Below are positions 19,065 to 29,479 of a stretch of 64,000 nt of DNA, piece by piece. The DNA comes from Bedellia somnulentella. Taxonomy: Eukaryota > Arthropoda > Insecta > Lepidoptera > Bedelliidae. The notes under the pieces were generated by a model. It was not told where the DNA came from and searched no databases. It was given only the letters and a program-made list of their open reading frames with translations. Where the stretch lies: positions 2,046,001 to 2,110,000 of the forward strand of contig OY755198.1 in the NCBI GenBank assembly GCA_963576735.1, in the 5' to 3' direction. The position numbers and the translations under genes are program-made. Every line of letters starts with the position of its first letter. Position 1 is the stretch's first letter.

Positions 19065-22000
19065 CTGTAACACGAATAACGTATCATATTGATTTTATTA
19101 TTATTAGCTGTATAATGTATAAAATGTTCTCCGAAATAATAATAATAATAAATAATAAAACTCTTTATTGCACATTACAAAAAAAACAACAATTACAAAA
19201 AAAAGATCGGTACAAAAGCCAAAGTACAACTGGCGGTCTTATCACTAAGAGCGATCTCTTCCAGACAACCCATGAATGGAAAGATTTGGTGGATTAAAAA
19301 CATGTTGTAGTGTAGGCTTAGAATAGCACTACCCCATTTCTTCCCGTGGGTGGTCGTAAGAGGCGGCTAAAAGCCAAAGTACAACTGGCGGTCTTATCAC
19401 TAAGAGCGATCTCTTCCAGACAACCCATGAATGGAAAGATTTGGTGGATTAAAAACATGTTGTAGTGTAGGCTTAGAATAGCACTACCCCATTTCTTCCC
19501 GTGGGTGGTCGTAAGAGGCGGCTAAAAGCCAAAGTACAACTGGCGGTCTTATCACTAAGAGCGATCTCTTCCAGACAACCCATTAATGGAAAGATTTGGT
19601 GGATTAAAAACATGTTATAGTGTAGGCTTAGAATATCACTACCCCATTTCTTCCCGTGGGTGGTCGTAAGAGGCGGCTAGGGGTATTGGGGCAATTAAGT
19701 AATTTTTAGACTTTACGAAGAAACCTTAGTTTTCCATACGCTCCCCACACAACTTTCAACTTTTTACTTTGCTGTGTAGTGTCGGCTTAGAATAACACTA
19801 CCCCATTTCTTCCGGTGGGTGTACGTAAGAGGCGACTAACAGTATTGGGGCTTTTAAGGGATTTTTGGGCGATGCGGTTAGAGACCCATCACCAACAACC
19901 TTTATTTCACCATCTTTTCCCCACGCAACTTCCAAAGGTGGCTGAGGAACTTCTAGTTCCTTAGCTCTGGCTACCCCTTCTAGGCATTTATAGCCGTGAG
20001 TATATGTATGTATGTATGTATGTACAACTTTCAAAAGTAGCTGAGGATTCTAAAGGTCTGGCTACCCATTAGAGGGATGTATAGCCATGAGAACTATATT
20101 TGTACTATATATGCCGTGTAGTGTCGGCTTACAATACACTACATTTCTACCCGTAGGTGATCGAAGGGGCGACAAAGGGTATAGGGGCTTTTTAAGTGAT
20201 TTTTGGGCGATGTGGTTGGAGACCCATCACAAAAAACATTTATTATTACCATATTTTCCCCAATCAACTTCCAAATGTGGCTGAGGACTTTCTCATTCCA
20301 AAGCTCTGGCTGCCCCGTTAAGGGATTTATGTACGAGTGAGTATATGTATGTATTTAGAACTATATTTCTCTTTAAAAGGAAAGATGCGTCACAGAAAAG
20401 GGCCCGCGAAATTAGGTCCAAGGTACACAATTAGGCCAAGCCATTCGGATTTAAAAACCGATTCTGCATTTGATATCTAAACTTTGAACGGAATTTACAT
20501 ACATATCTACATATACTCACGGCCATAAATCCCGATGAGGCGTAGCCAGCTTCAGACCTACAAACTTCTCAGCCACATTTGCAAAATTGATTTGAATGAT
20601 TGACATTACGCAGTCTCAGAACGAAAGAGGCTCAAGTCAAAAATAGCGATATTGAGTTACAATCATAGAGACATCAAAAAGTATAAACTATCCGATGAAT
20701 AGCAAAACAAAGGCACTTATTGTTAAAAAAACAGGATAGCGAATTTTCTGTCCCTATAACAATAAGTGCCTTTGTTTTAGAGCATACTTTTTTATGCCTC
20801 TCTATGGTTGATACTCAATATCACTATCTTGACTTGAGCCTCTTTCGTTCTGAGAGTGCGATTATTAAACCACAACCAAAGAATTCTAAGTTTTATTAAA
20901 TTACGCAGATTCGTCGTACGGGGTGATCAGTGATAGAATATATCACAGGATTAAGCATATTTTTATTCAATAGTATTCTTTTTTTATTTATGCATTCTAG
21001 CATGTGCTATAACTTTAATATTTAAATAATAACACAATCTGTATGATAAGCTAGATTAGCTGTGTAGTGGCTTAGAATAGCACAACCCCATTTCTTCCGG
21101 TGGGTGTACGTAAGAGGCGACTAACGGTATTGGGGTTTTTGGGGGATCATTGGGCGATGCGGTTGGAGACCCATCACCAACAATCTTTATTGCACCACTT
21201 TTTCCCCACGCAACTTCCAAAAGTGGCTTAGGAATTTCTAATTCCTCAGCTCTGGCTACCTCTTCTAGGGATTTACAGCCGTGAGTATATGTATGTATGT
21301 ATTTAACCCAGTTTGGAAGGATATTGCATATTTATTACCCGAAGATTAAGATGATTCCGTGCTTAGTCTGCCAACCTGCAATTAGCCAGCCAGGCTCGGG
21401 CCCCTTCGTGGGGACATATATAGGCAGTGATGAAGATTATGGCAATAATTATCTTTTTTTGATAACAAGATGGAAAATAAAGGTTGTTGGTGATGGGTCT
21501 CCAACCACATCGCCCAAAAATCCCTTAAAAGCCCCAATACCGTTAGTCGCTTCTTACACCCAACGGAAGAAATGGAGTAGTGCTATTTTAAGCCGACACT
21601 GCACAGCCGTTATTTAGCATATATTACATAACAAAAAACAACTTTTGAAATTGATTGACCATTGGCGTAGTAATAATCGCATAGTAATCGCGTAAAAACA
21701 GGAACACAATCAAATTAACTATCTCTTTTCTTTAAGTTGGTTAAAAATTGCGTACTAAGCCAAATATTGATATAAGTAACATAATTTCAGGTCTTACCAG
21801 GTGCAATGATATCGAAGTTAGCAGCATGATCTTTCAGAACCACAAACACGATAGGAAACTCCACTATACATTTTCCTGACAAATTCTCTGTTAAAGTTTC
21901 GCCTGTGTCCAATTCGAAGAACTTTTTGTTCGATCCTTTTACTTTTTCAGCTGAAATAATTAGAAATGTTGGCTAAATTCTTGACTTAGTATTTTCTAAT

Positions 22001-25000
22001 ATTTTCACGATTGCACATTATAATTGAAACAACTTTTGATTTTCGGATATTTTAATCGCGTATTATTACATTATTTTTAAAGCCCGACGTTTCGAAAACT
22101 TTTCAGTTATCATGGTCACGGGAAGACTGAGGTGTTATTTGTCATTATACAGTACTATAAAATTATTAATACTAACTACCTTCACAAAATTTTAAGTTAC
22201 ATTTGCGTTTAATATTTGCTATGTACAAAAAGAGCTAATGTTATCTGGAGTCTTGCTAGTGTTCTTCCCTCGCTTAGTTGTGCTAATGATCGGGTTCCAA
22301 GCAGGTGGTAATTGCCAACCATCATCTCTATTGAAGTTGGGATGTTTCTTTATTTCAATAGACTCGCGTATCATTCTAGGTATCAATCGATTCTCTTTTG
22401 CTATAATAAATGTAATAATACGCGATTAAAATATCCGAAAATCAAAAGTTGTTTCAATTATAAATTCTTGACTGTTTATGGTCTTGGAAAATTCATTATG
22501 ACCATACATATATACATACAAACATACGTATACTCACGGCTACAAATCCCTTAACGGGGTAGCCAGAGCTTCGGAATGAGAAATTCCTCAGCCACTTTTG
22601 GAAGTTGATTGGGGAAAGATGGTAATAATAAATGTTTTTGGTGACGGGTCTCCAACCACATCACCCAAAAATCTATTAAAAAGCCCCTATACCCGTAGTC
22701 GCCTCTTACGATCACCCACGGCGAGAAATGGGGTAGTGTTATTCTAAGTCGACACTACACGGCAATACAAATAAATCATGTCATATTTTTTTGACTTTAA
22801 ATTTATATTCCTAAAACCTTCATTCATACTTACCCCTTTGTATCCACAGGTGTCGTAAGAAGCGACTAAATGTTGTCATATTGAGACTAAGGGTATGGGG
22901 CTTTTTAAGTGGTTTTCGGGCAATGCCGTTGGAGACCCATCACCAATGATACTTTATTTTTACCATCTTGTCCCTTTCCTATCAACTTCCAAATGTGGCC
23001 GAGGAGTTCTAGCTCTAAAGCTCTGGCAACCCCTTTTGAGATTTATGGCCGTGAGTATATGTATGTTCTTTAAAATAATTAAATTTATCTTCCCATACAT
23101 CGCACTCTCAGAATGAAAGAGGCTCAAGTACAAAAATAGTGATATTGAGTTACAATCATAGAGAGGCATAAAAAAGTATGCTCTAAAACGAAGGCACTTA
23201 TTGTTATAGGGACGGGAAATTCGCTGTCCTGTCTTTTTAACAATTAGTGCCTTTGTTTTACTAAATATCGGTTAGAGCATATTTTTTTATGTCTCTCTAT
23301 GATTATAACTCAATATCACTATTTTTTTACTTGAGCCTTTTGAGAGTGCGACATGTTCTTATATTATTATATTCCTATCACATCCCTCACGGGGCATGGC
23401 CCTTTTAACAAACACTTGTTTACTTTAGGTGTTACAGATAGCCCTTTGTGCAGAGCATGCATGGAGAAGGAGGAAACAGCTGCGCACGTGCTCCTCGAGT
23501 GTACAGGCGTAGCGGATTACAGGGTAACACACCTGGGTGACGCCAGGTCGCTCCCTGAGGTGTTCAAGGATATTAGGGGGATCCTGAACTTCCTTGGTGA
23601 GCTGGGATGGCTAGAGTAGTGCCATCGCTTCATCACGCAAAACAGGCGCACAAAAGACGTCGACTTGCGGAAAATTACCCGTTCAAATACAAATACAAAT
23701 CCTATCACATCCAAATTAGGCCCTTTTAAAAAATCTTTCCGGTCTAAACTAAAAGCAGCTATGCTATACTAATAGAAATCATAAAACTATACAAGTAAAA
23801 GCCATAATGTACTAACCTCTTAACAAGACTTTGATTCCACTAAACCCAGCTGCTTTATAAAAAGTCAATGCTTTTGACCCTTCAAATGGTTCAGCCTCTA
23901 CATTCAGATATTTATCAAGAATTTCACACAGTCGTTTGTTTTCCTGACATTTCTCTTCCACAAATTTTATAGGTTCTGGTTCGGCATTAGGAAATATGAG
24001 CTCTATGCGCCAGTGAATAAGATTGGTTTTGTAGTTGTACCTTGTGGTATTTATTTTGTTCCTTGTAAAGTTTTGTGCAAGGTACTGAAGGGCTGTACCT
24101 CTATTTTTTGCTGCATTTTTTAATTTGAATAGGTGCTGTGGATGTAAATGGGCATTTCTCTGTAAGCTCGTAATTGGCTGTCCCGACTGACTTTTTCCAT
24201 AAGTAATTTAATTATTTACCAAATAATAACTCCTAAAGAAACTCTAATCCCAAAACTTTACAGGCTCATTGTTTTAAGCGCCATAACTATTTTAAATTTT
24301 TTTCTACGCGTGTTAGAAGTTCTAAAAACACAGTCCCCTGGCTGTCCCCATAATTGATTTGTTGACTAAATATGAGATTTACTAAAAAGTTATTAATGCT
24401 ACATACGTTTGTCAGTAATTATCATAAAGAAAACATATTAAAATAGATTATTTTTATAAAACTAGGTGTAATTATGCATTTTATTATTTAGTAAACACCT
24501 GCAAATTTTGTCCCCAAAATTTTCATACAGTCCCCTGCCAAAATTTTTAATCCATAGTAAAATAAAACTGTAATATTAAATAACATTGGTCTAAGTGAAA
24601 CAAAACGCAATTGATGTGAAGTTCGCTACGATGCCGAAAACGGTGACGAGACGTCATTTTGTTAAGTGTCAGAGTGACATTTGTATGGTGCCCGCGTGTT
24701 TGTTCCGGTGCTACAAACAGTCCTCTGGTAAGTAATAATATCATGTTAATTACTTTGATTATTCATATAATACAGTTTGTTTTATTTATATTTATGTCTA
24801 AATTGATCGGTATGTTCTTAAACAATCTATTAACATTAGTTTTTAAAATATTGTGATATCTATTCAAAATACACAGTCCCCTGGCAACAGTCCTCTGTCA
24901 GAAAATGTGGCAGGGTACTGTTTTATATAACAGGGGACTGTGTCATTGACGTATTAGTATTGTGTTTATGTGTTGTTTGTGCAAATTTCTCGGCTAGTCT

Positions 25001-28000
25001 GTTTTATCAATAGGCATCCTCAATGTATCATTATATTTCTTTATAAACTTATATTATTTATACTCATTTTACAGACCAAGCAAGAAAATACATGATATGG
25101 CTCCTAGAAAGAAAAAGTTATCCCGAGAGGAATTGGCCTAGACCTCGCTTTTTTAACATACCCTTTTTATATTATAAATCGATAAAGGACATCAAACTTA
25201 ACAACTTTGCCTATGGAATGCCTATCTAAAATATTGTAATTTTCAAAATATAATAATAATTAAAAATTGTCGTACCTAGTTCAAACTGAGAATGTATACA
25301 ATGAGATTCCTTGCTTCAGTGAAAATAAAAAATAAAAAAAAAACATTTGATCTATGGTGTAAACAAAAACATAACCTCTTTCGGTATTTTCCAGTTCAAT
25401 CGCTCGCTTACCGGTTTATTTTCATGATATTATTTTTCAACGACGATCAATACAACTGGAAAATACAGAAAGAAGTTATATTTTTGTTTACAGAGCGAAA
25501 AGCATATATCAAATGTTTTTTTTTTATTTTTTATTTTCACTGAAGCAAGGAATCTCATTGTATACATTCTCAGTTTGAACTAGGTACGACAATTTTTAAT
25601 TATTATTATATTTTGAAAATTACAATATTTTAGATAGGCATTCCATGGGCAAAGTTGTTTAGTTTGATGTCCTTTATCGATTTATAATATAAAAAGGGTA
25701 TGTTAAAAAAGCGAGGTCTAGGCCAATTACTACAGAAGAAAAGAGACGCAGAACAACATCGATATGAAAAACGGAATAATGTCCCACAAAAGAGAGAAGA
25801 AATGAGAGAAAAGGAAAAATAGAATTACCAAGAGAAGAAAGAAAAAGGTTTGCAAAAGTTGGTAGAGAATATGACACCTCGTGAGCACAGAGTTACCCTA
25901 AAGAAGTGGAAAAAACATTGTACCGTGTACCTAACCAAAAGATTAAGACTGAAAACTATCACTGATACATTTATACGAGACAATACGCCGTTATCGGATC
26001 CAGAAGCAGGTCCTCCGGCTACAAGACCCACCACGCCAATCCTAGAGCAGTTTTCTTCAGCTCCAAGCCTGGTAGCTTCCAGTGCTAGTCTACTACAAAG
26101 AAAGAAAGAAACCACGAGGCGACGTAAAAATTTCAATAGGAAACAAATGAAAAAATTGCACGGTTAGAGAAAAAGCTTGAGAAGGACAACAAAAGGTTGG
26201 CTAGATTTAAAAGAAAATTAAGAAGAACGTTACAGATACACCTAAAACAAAGATGTTAAAAATGTTAGAAGAGCCTGATGAGAGAAAAGAAGTAGTAAAG
26301 AAAGCATTGTTTGGCGACGTCATTAGTATGTTGATAGAAAATTATTCTACATTGAAACGTATGAAGGAGACTAATTTTCAAAAAAGTTGTTACTGGTAGT
26401 ATTGTTCGAAAGTATAGGCAATGGATACCTTAAGAAATTAAATCGTTGTCTAGACCCGGAAAAAAATCCAATCTTAATAGCTTAGATGTACCTGAGGTGA
26501 AACGATGTAAAATACCTGAAAGTTATAAAAGAGCTGTTCACAATTTCTTTGAAGATGATGGTAATAGTCGTATGGGAGCCGGTAAAAAACAATTTATAAC
26601 TAGGAAGGCTGTAAAGAAACAAAAGAGGTATCTTCTTGACACAGTTATGAATCTTTACAAAAAGTTTATTACAGGTAACTTTAAAATTAGTTACCAAACA
26701 TTTTGTCGACTCCGTCCATTTAGCGCTGTGAAACCAAATGCTCAAAACCGCATCTGTCTTTGTATAGTTCACAGCAACATAGATATGAAGCTGAGTGCAC
26801 TTTTACTGCTAATATATTGACTTACAACAACCACCAGAAGTTACTGGAAGAGCTATGTTGCGACCAGTATAATATGAATTGTTTGGCGAGATCCTGTCAT
26901 ACTAGCCTTAATACAAACCCGAAATATAAAGAATTTGATAACAGAAAAGTCATAAAATATAAAATGTGGATTTCAGAAAGGCAACAAATACAAAATCTTA
27001 AGACTAAAAAGCCCCGATTCGTGACTAAATATTTGAAAAAAACATTTGAAGTACATCCAAGACAGCTCATAATTCAATTACAGAAAGATTTAGACAAATA
27101 TTTTGATCACCAGCGAAATATTGTTCACCAATATAAAGCCATGAAGGATTTGAAGTCAAACCTACAAGGTGACGAAGTCCTGATACACGTCGATTACAGT
27201 GAAAATTATTGCACTTAGCACTCTGAATAAATTCAGTCCTTTCATTTCGGTGGATCTCGTGCACAGCTGAGCCTGCATACCGTAGTAGTTTATCTACGAA
27301 ATTCAATCCTTTCTTTGGATGCCAAAACATGTCATTAAAATAATTAACGATTGATTAATGTAAAATAACTTTTTTAAACACATCGTCTGTCTCACTTAAC
27401 AGTACCCTATCACATTAAAAACAGTCCCCTGACGCCCGAAACAGTCCCCTGTCATGGTTTTTTGAAAAATAGATAATAACTCGAAAAATACGTATAAATT
27501 CAGTGGGCCGCCTAATTTTACTAAAACAACAATTTATTTGCTTTGAAATAGGACACGTTTTATTGGAAAATATTTAAAAAAAACGCCAGGACATCATCTA
27601 TATGGAACCTTTACGAGCTTACAGAGAAATACCCAAATGCATGTATTTATTTATTATATATAAATTATAATCATAGCCGTGTAATGTCGGCTTAGAATAA
27701 CATAACCCCATTTCTACCCGTGGGTCATCGTAAGAGCGACTTAGGGCATAGGGGCTTTTTAAGTGATTTTTGGGCGATATGGTTGACCCATCACCAAAAT
27801 CATTTATTGTTGCCATCTTTTCCCCCATCAACTTCCAAAAGTGGCTGAGGAATTTCTCATTCCAAAGCACTGGCTACCCCGTTAAAGCATTTATAGCCGT
27901 GAGTATATGTATGTATGTATATAAATTATAAAGATACTATTATGCATAAAGACTGTAAAATGTGTATGTTAACCCTCAGTCAAATGTAAGGCTGACTGTT

Positions 28001-29390
28001 CTTTTAATGAAGCATTAATAAATAAATAAATAAATAATACCTCGGCTTAGAATAACAATACCCCATTTCTGTCAGTGGGTGTACGTAAGAGGCGACTAAC
28101 GGTATTGGGGCTTTTAAGGGATTTTTGGGCGATGTGGTTGGAGACCCATCACCAATAACCTTTATTTTGCCATCTTTTCCTCACTCAACTTTCCAAAAGT
28201 GGCTGAGGAACTTCTAGTTCCTTAGCTCTGGCTAACCCTTCTTGGGATTTATAGCCGAGAGTATATGTATGTATGTAGGTATGTAATACCTCAAAGCTAT
28301 GCTGAGGCAGTTGAATCATATTATTAGTGAGAACATAGATATATCTTTTATGCCAATACACAATACTTGATACTGTTCAATTTCTTTCTATCCATAGATA
28401 TTTTAACCTTTTATAAGGCAAGGTACGATCAAAATTCATTGTACATGCCGTGTAGTGTCGGCTTAGAATAGCACTACCCCATTTCTTTCGGTGGGGGTAT
28501 GTAAGAGGCACCTAATAGTATTGGGGTTTCTAAGGGATTTTCGGGCAATGCGGTTGGAGACCCATCACCAATAACCCTTACTTTACCATCTTTTCCCCAC
28601 TGAGCTTCCCAAAAGTGGCTGAGGAATTCCTAATTTCTTAGCTCTGGCTACTCCTTTTTGGGATTTATAGCCGTGAGTATATGTATGTATGTATGTTCAT
28701 TGTATTTCAGTGCTATCTGAAGCTAGGTAAGGTTGAAATTATGGTGGTCGCTATATGCCCTCTGCCTTATAAAGGTTTAACAGTAATTCTGTCTTAGAAA
28801 AGAATTACCTTAGTTCGTCTCGTAAGTGTAATATGAGGAAAAGGTTAGCAGGAGTACTACATATCTTTGTCAGCCTGCTAGGAAGGGCAGATTCATGAAG
28901 ATTGTGCTTTGTAAGGGTGGCAACATGAAAAGGTAACAAACCAAATATTAAACATACTTACAATTGGGAGTTGTCTATCAATTCTCGTAAAATGCTTTTT
29001 ATCATTTCTTTTAACGCTATAAACAAATCTGGCACACTCTTCTAGAAGTTTATAATCACTTAAAAGGTCTGTATCAGTAAAATCTTTCATACGAATAAAT
29101 TTTGTTCGGTCCCTTATACCGTCACATTCTAATTCTTTTTTGTGAATAATAACACAGTTTAAACAGCAAGTTTTCACCTCACATTTAGGACATGTGTATA
29201 GAGCTTCGTTTGCTGCACACACTTCACAGTGTCCGAGTCTGAAATTGAAATTAACAGGTAAAAATAATGTTACATACCTAGTTTTAGAACAAAAATTAGC
29301 ATTGGTAATGTATGTTTACCTCGATATTTTGGTACTGTTACTACACATAGACTCCTCATCAGATTCATTGTCGGAAGATGCAGAAGACAT
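18814..29390 (-). CDS. Znhit6: Box C/D snoRNA protein 1 (BCD1/ZNHIT6), five exons
   Basis: Joined exons: 29390-29320, 29238-28962, 24135-23817, 21950-21798, 19064-18814. They sum to 1071 bases, 357 codons with the stop, and every junction is GT-AG with matching phase (2, 0, 1, 1). Residues 28-62 form a zf-HIT finger (C28, C31, C40, C43, C48, C52, H56, C62). The region after it (LFKLKNAAKNRG..., FTRNKINTT..., IHWRIELIFPNAEPEP) matches the conserved BCD1/ZNHIT6 core. The C-terminus is Lys/Glu-rich and ends in an acidic tail. In yeast and human, BCD1 acts in the nucleus in box C/D snoRNP assembly. The gene is the only clear host gene in the window. Introns are 81, 4826, 1866 and 2733 bases and consist largely of transposable elements. 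The identification rests on motif recognition, not a database search. Confidence 0.85.
19131..19217 (-). repeat. LINE 3' end fragment with AAT-rich tail
   Basis: On the minus strand a phrase ending TGCAATAAAGAGTTTTATTA runs into a TTATTATTATT tail, which looks like the 3' end of a retroelement. It leads into the 155-bp tandem units. Confidence 0.5.
19218..19679 (+). repeat. Three tandem 155-bp units in intron 4 of the BCD1-like gene
   Basis: GCCAAAGTACAACTGGCGG begins at 19218, 19373 and 19528, an exact 155-bp period. Each unit fuses a LINE tail piece (CTTATCACTAAGAGCGATCT) to the first 60 bases of a TATG-tail repeat (TTAGAATAGCACTACCCC). The units differ at only a few positions, so the expansion is recent. 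Confidence 0.9.
19771..20024 (+). repeat. TATG-tail family repeat, full length
   Basis: GCTGTGTAGTGTCGGCTTAG to (TATG)n. In intron 4 of the BCD1-like gene. Confidence 0.87.
20113..20355 (+). repeat. TATG-tail family repeat, full length
   Basis: GCCGTGTAGTGTCGGCTTAC to GAGTATATGTATGTAT. Contains small deletions near the start. In intron 4. Confidence 0.85.
20495..20590 (-). repeat. TATG-tail family repeat, 3' fragment
   Basis: Reverse-oriented CATATACTCACGGCCATAAA and CTCAGCCACATTTGCAAA; the 5' part is missing and a MITE follows 15 bases later. Confidence 0.7.
20609..20860. mobile_element. Foldback MITE 'CGCACTCTC' family, copy 1 (252 bp)
   Basis: Left end CGCAGTCTCAGAACGAAAGA, right end is its inverted partner (TCTTTCGTTCTGAGAGTGCG). 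The arms pair over most of the length, including GGCACTTATTGTT / AACAATAAGTGCC. ATTA stands on both sides (20605-20608, 20861-20864), a 4-bp duplication. Non-coding. Confidence 0.85.
21059..21302 (+). repeat. TATG-tail family repeat, full length
   Basis: GCTGTGTAGTGGCTTAGAAT to (TATG)n; in intron 4. Confidence 0.85.
21478..21608 (-). repeat. TATG-tail family repeat, 5' half
   Basis: Reverse-oriented; GGTTGTTGGTGATGGGTCTC to AAGCCGACACTGCACAGC. Truncated before the middle of the unit. In intron 4. Confidence 0.8.
21798..21950 (-). CDS. Znhit6: BCD1/ZNHIT6 exon 4
   Basis: Acceptor CTAATTATTTCAG, donor GTAAGACC. Encodes KKFFELDTGETL and IVEFPIVFVVLKDHAANF; phase 1 at both ends. Confidence 0.82.
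22509..22765 (-). repeat. TATG-tail family repeat, full length, reverse
   Basis: Reverse-oriented from (CATA)n through GAAGTTGATTGGGGAAAG to GTCGACACTACACGGC. In intron 3. Confidence 0.85.
22840..23066 (+). repeat. TATG-tail family repeat, 5'-truncated and rearranged
   Basis: Begins at GTGTCGTAAGAAGCGACTAA and ends GGCCGTGAGTATATGTATG. A 20-base insertion follows the first block. In intron 3. Confidence 0.75.
23101..23349. mobile_element. Foldback MITE 'CGCACTCTC' family, copy 2 (249 bp)
   Basis: Left end CGCACTCTCAGAATGAAAGA, right end TTGAGCCTTTTGAGAGTGCG. ACAT flanks both sides (23097-23100, 23350-23353). Same family as 20609-20860, also in the BCD1-like gene. Confidence 0.85.
23385..23699 (+). 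mobile_element. 5'-truncated LINE insertion with 13-bp target duplication
   Basis: TCCTATCACATCC is duplicated exactly at 23372-23384 and 23700-23712. The insert holds the C-terminal end of a LINE ORF2 (LTGHGPFNKHLF..., CRACMEKEETAAHVLLEC, a CCHC-like cluster), a stop at 23617-23619, and a CAAATACAAATACAAA tail. Typical target-primed, 5'-truncated insertion in intron 3 of the BCD1-like gene, in the antisense orientation. Confidence 0.88.
23817..24135 (-). CDS. Znhit6: BCD1/ZNHIT6 exon 3 (conserved core)
   Basis: Acceptor ACATCCACAG, donor GTTAGT. Encodes HLFKLKNAAKNRG through FSGIKVLLR, the most conserved part of the family. A 3.5-kb transposon ends 14 bases upstream of the acceptor, so the usual pyrimidine tract is replaced by transposon terminus. 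Confidence 0.85.
24331..24940. repeat. Left subterminal CAGTCCCCTG array
   Basis: Matches at 24331, 24528, 24718 (CAGTCCTCTG), 24874, 24888 (CAGTCCTCTG) and in inverted orientation at 24931. Two further copies at 27422 and 27442 sit by the right end. Such arrays may be transposase-binding sites. Confidence 0.75.
25097..27330 (+). pseudogene. Broken DDE-like transposase, homologue of the gene at 33952
   Basis: Segments line up in order with the 33952-37006 protein: MAPRKKKLSREEL (25097, interrupted by the MITE), ENMTPREHRV (25869), VHNFFEDDGNSRMGAGKKQF (26537), the cysteine segment CLCIVHSNID (26757), and ILIHVDYSENYC (27180) followed by QSFHFGGSRAQLSLHT. At least three stops or frameshifts separate them, for example TAG at 25820-25822. 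The second and third catalytic regions are missing because coding stops near 27330, so this copy is dead. Confidence 0.8.
25135..25724. mobile_element. Palindromic MITE, complete copy (590 bp), AATT duplication
   Basis: The unit reads GGCCTAGACCTCGC at the left and GCGAGGTCTAGGCC at the right, and the arms are complementary nearly to the centre near 25430. AATT flanks both sides (25131-25134, 25725-25728). Removing the unit and one AATT restores the reading frame of the host transposase (REEL-LQKKRD), which supports AATT as a target duplication. Two further copies start or end at AATT (52242 and 60285). Confidence 0.85.
27422..27451. repeat. Right subterminal CAGTCCCCTG pair
   Basis: Two exact copies 20 bases apart (27422 and 27442), about 190 bases from the right terminus of the transposon. 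They have the same orientation as most left-end copies. Confidence 0.75.
27676..27924 (+). repeat. TATG-tail family repeat, full length
   Basis: GCCGTGTAATGTCGGCTTAG to (TATG)n; in intron 2, just beyond the 3.5-kb transposon. Confidence 0.85.
28037..28290 (+). repeat. TATG-tail family repeat, 5' end slightly truncated
   Basis: CTCGGCTTAGAATAACAATA to GAGTATATGTATGTATG; in intron 2. Confidence 0.83.
28448..28697 (+). repeat. TATG-tail family repeat, full length
   Basis: GCCGTGTAGTGTCGGCTTAG to (TATG)n; in intron 2. Confidence 0.85.
28962..29238 (-). CDS. Znhit6: BCD1/ZNHIT6 exon 2 (zf-HIT finger)
   Basis: Acceptor TTTCAATTTCAG, donor GTAAGT. Encodes the whole zinc finger and the following helical segment up to RQLPI. 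Ends in phase 0. Confidence 0.88.
29320..29390 (-). CDS. Znhit6: BCD1/ZNHIT6 exon 1
   Basis: ATG at 29390; encodes a Ser/Glu-rich start (MSSASSDNESDEESMC). Donor GTAAAC at 29319. Phase 2 at the end. Intron 1 is only 81 bases. Confidence 0.85.
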
Positions 29391-29479
29391 GGTTTATGTG
29401 ATAATATTTAAAAAGTAATAAAAATAGGGCACAAATACGCACAAAAATACAAGAACATAACCTTAAATATTACAAGTTT

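Larger units (their letters stand above)
24150..27634 (+). mobile_element. 3.5-kb DNA transposon with CAGTCCCCTG subterminal repeats
   Basis: The termini are inverted repeats of about 24 bases: GGGCATTTCTCTGTAAGC at the left and the complement of GGGTATTTCTCTGTAAGC at the right, agreeing to ...TCGTAA. AAAT lies on both sides (24146-24149, 27635-27638). Inside are a broken transposase gene and arrays of CAGTCCCCTG near both ends (24331, 24528, 24718, 24874, 24888, inverted 24931; 27422, 27442). A 590-bp palindromic MITE sits in the coding region. The element lies in intron 2 of the BCD1-like gene, on the opposite strand. Confidence 0.82.

Noticed and set aside
19218..19679. CRISPR-like array of direct repeats
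   Set aside because: The 155-bp units are identical throughout with no variable spacers, and the context is eukaryotic intron.
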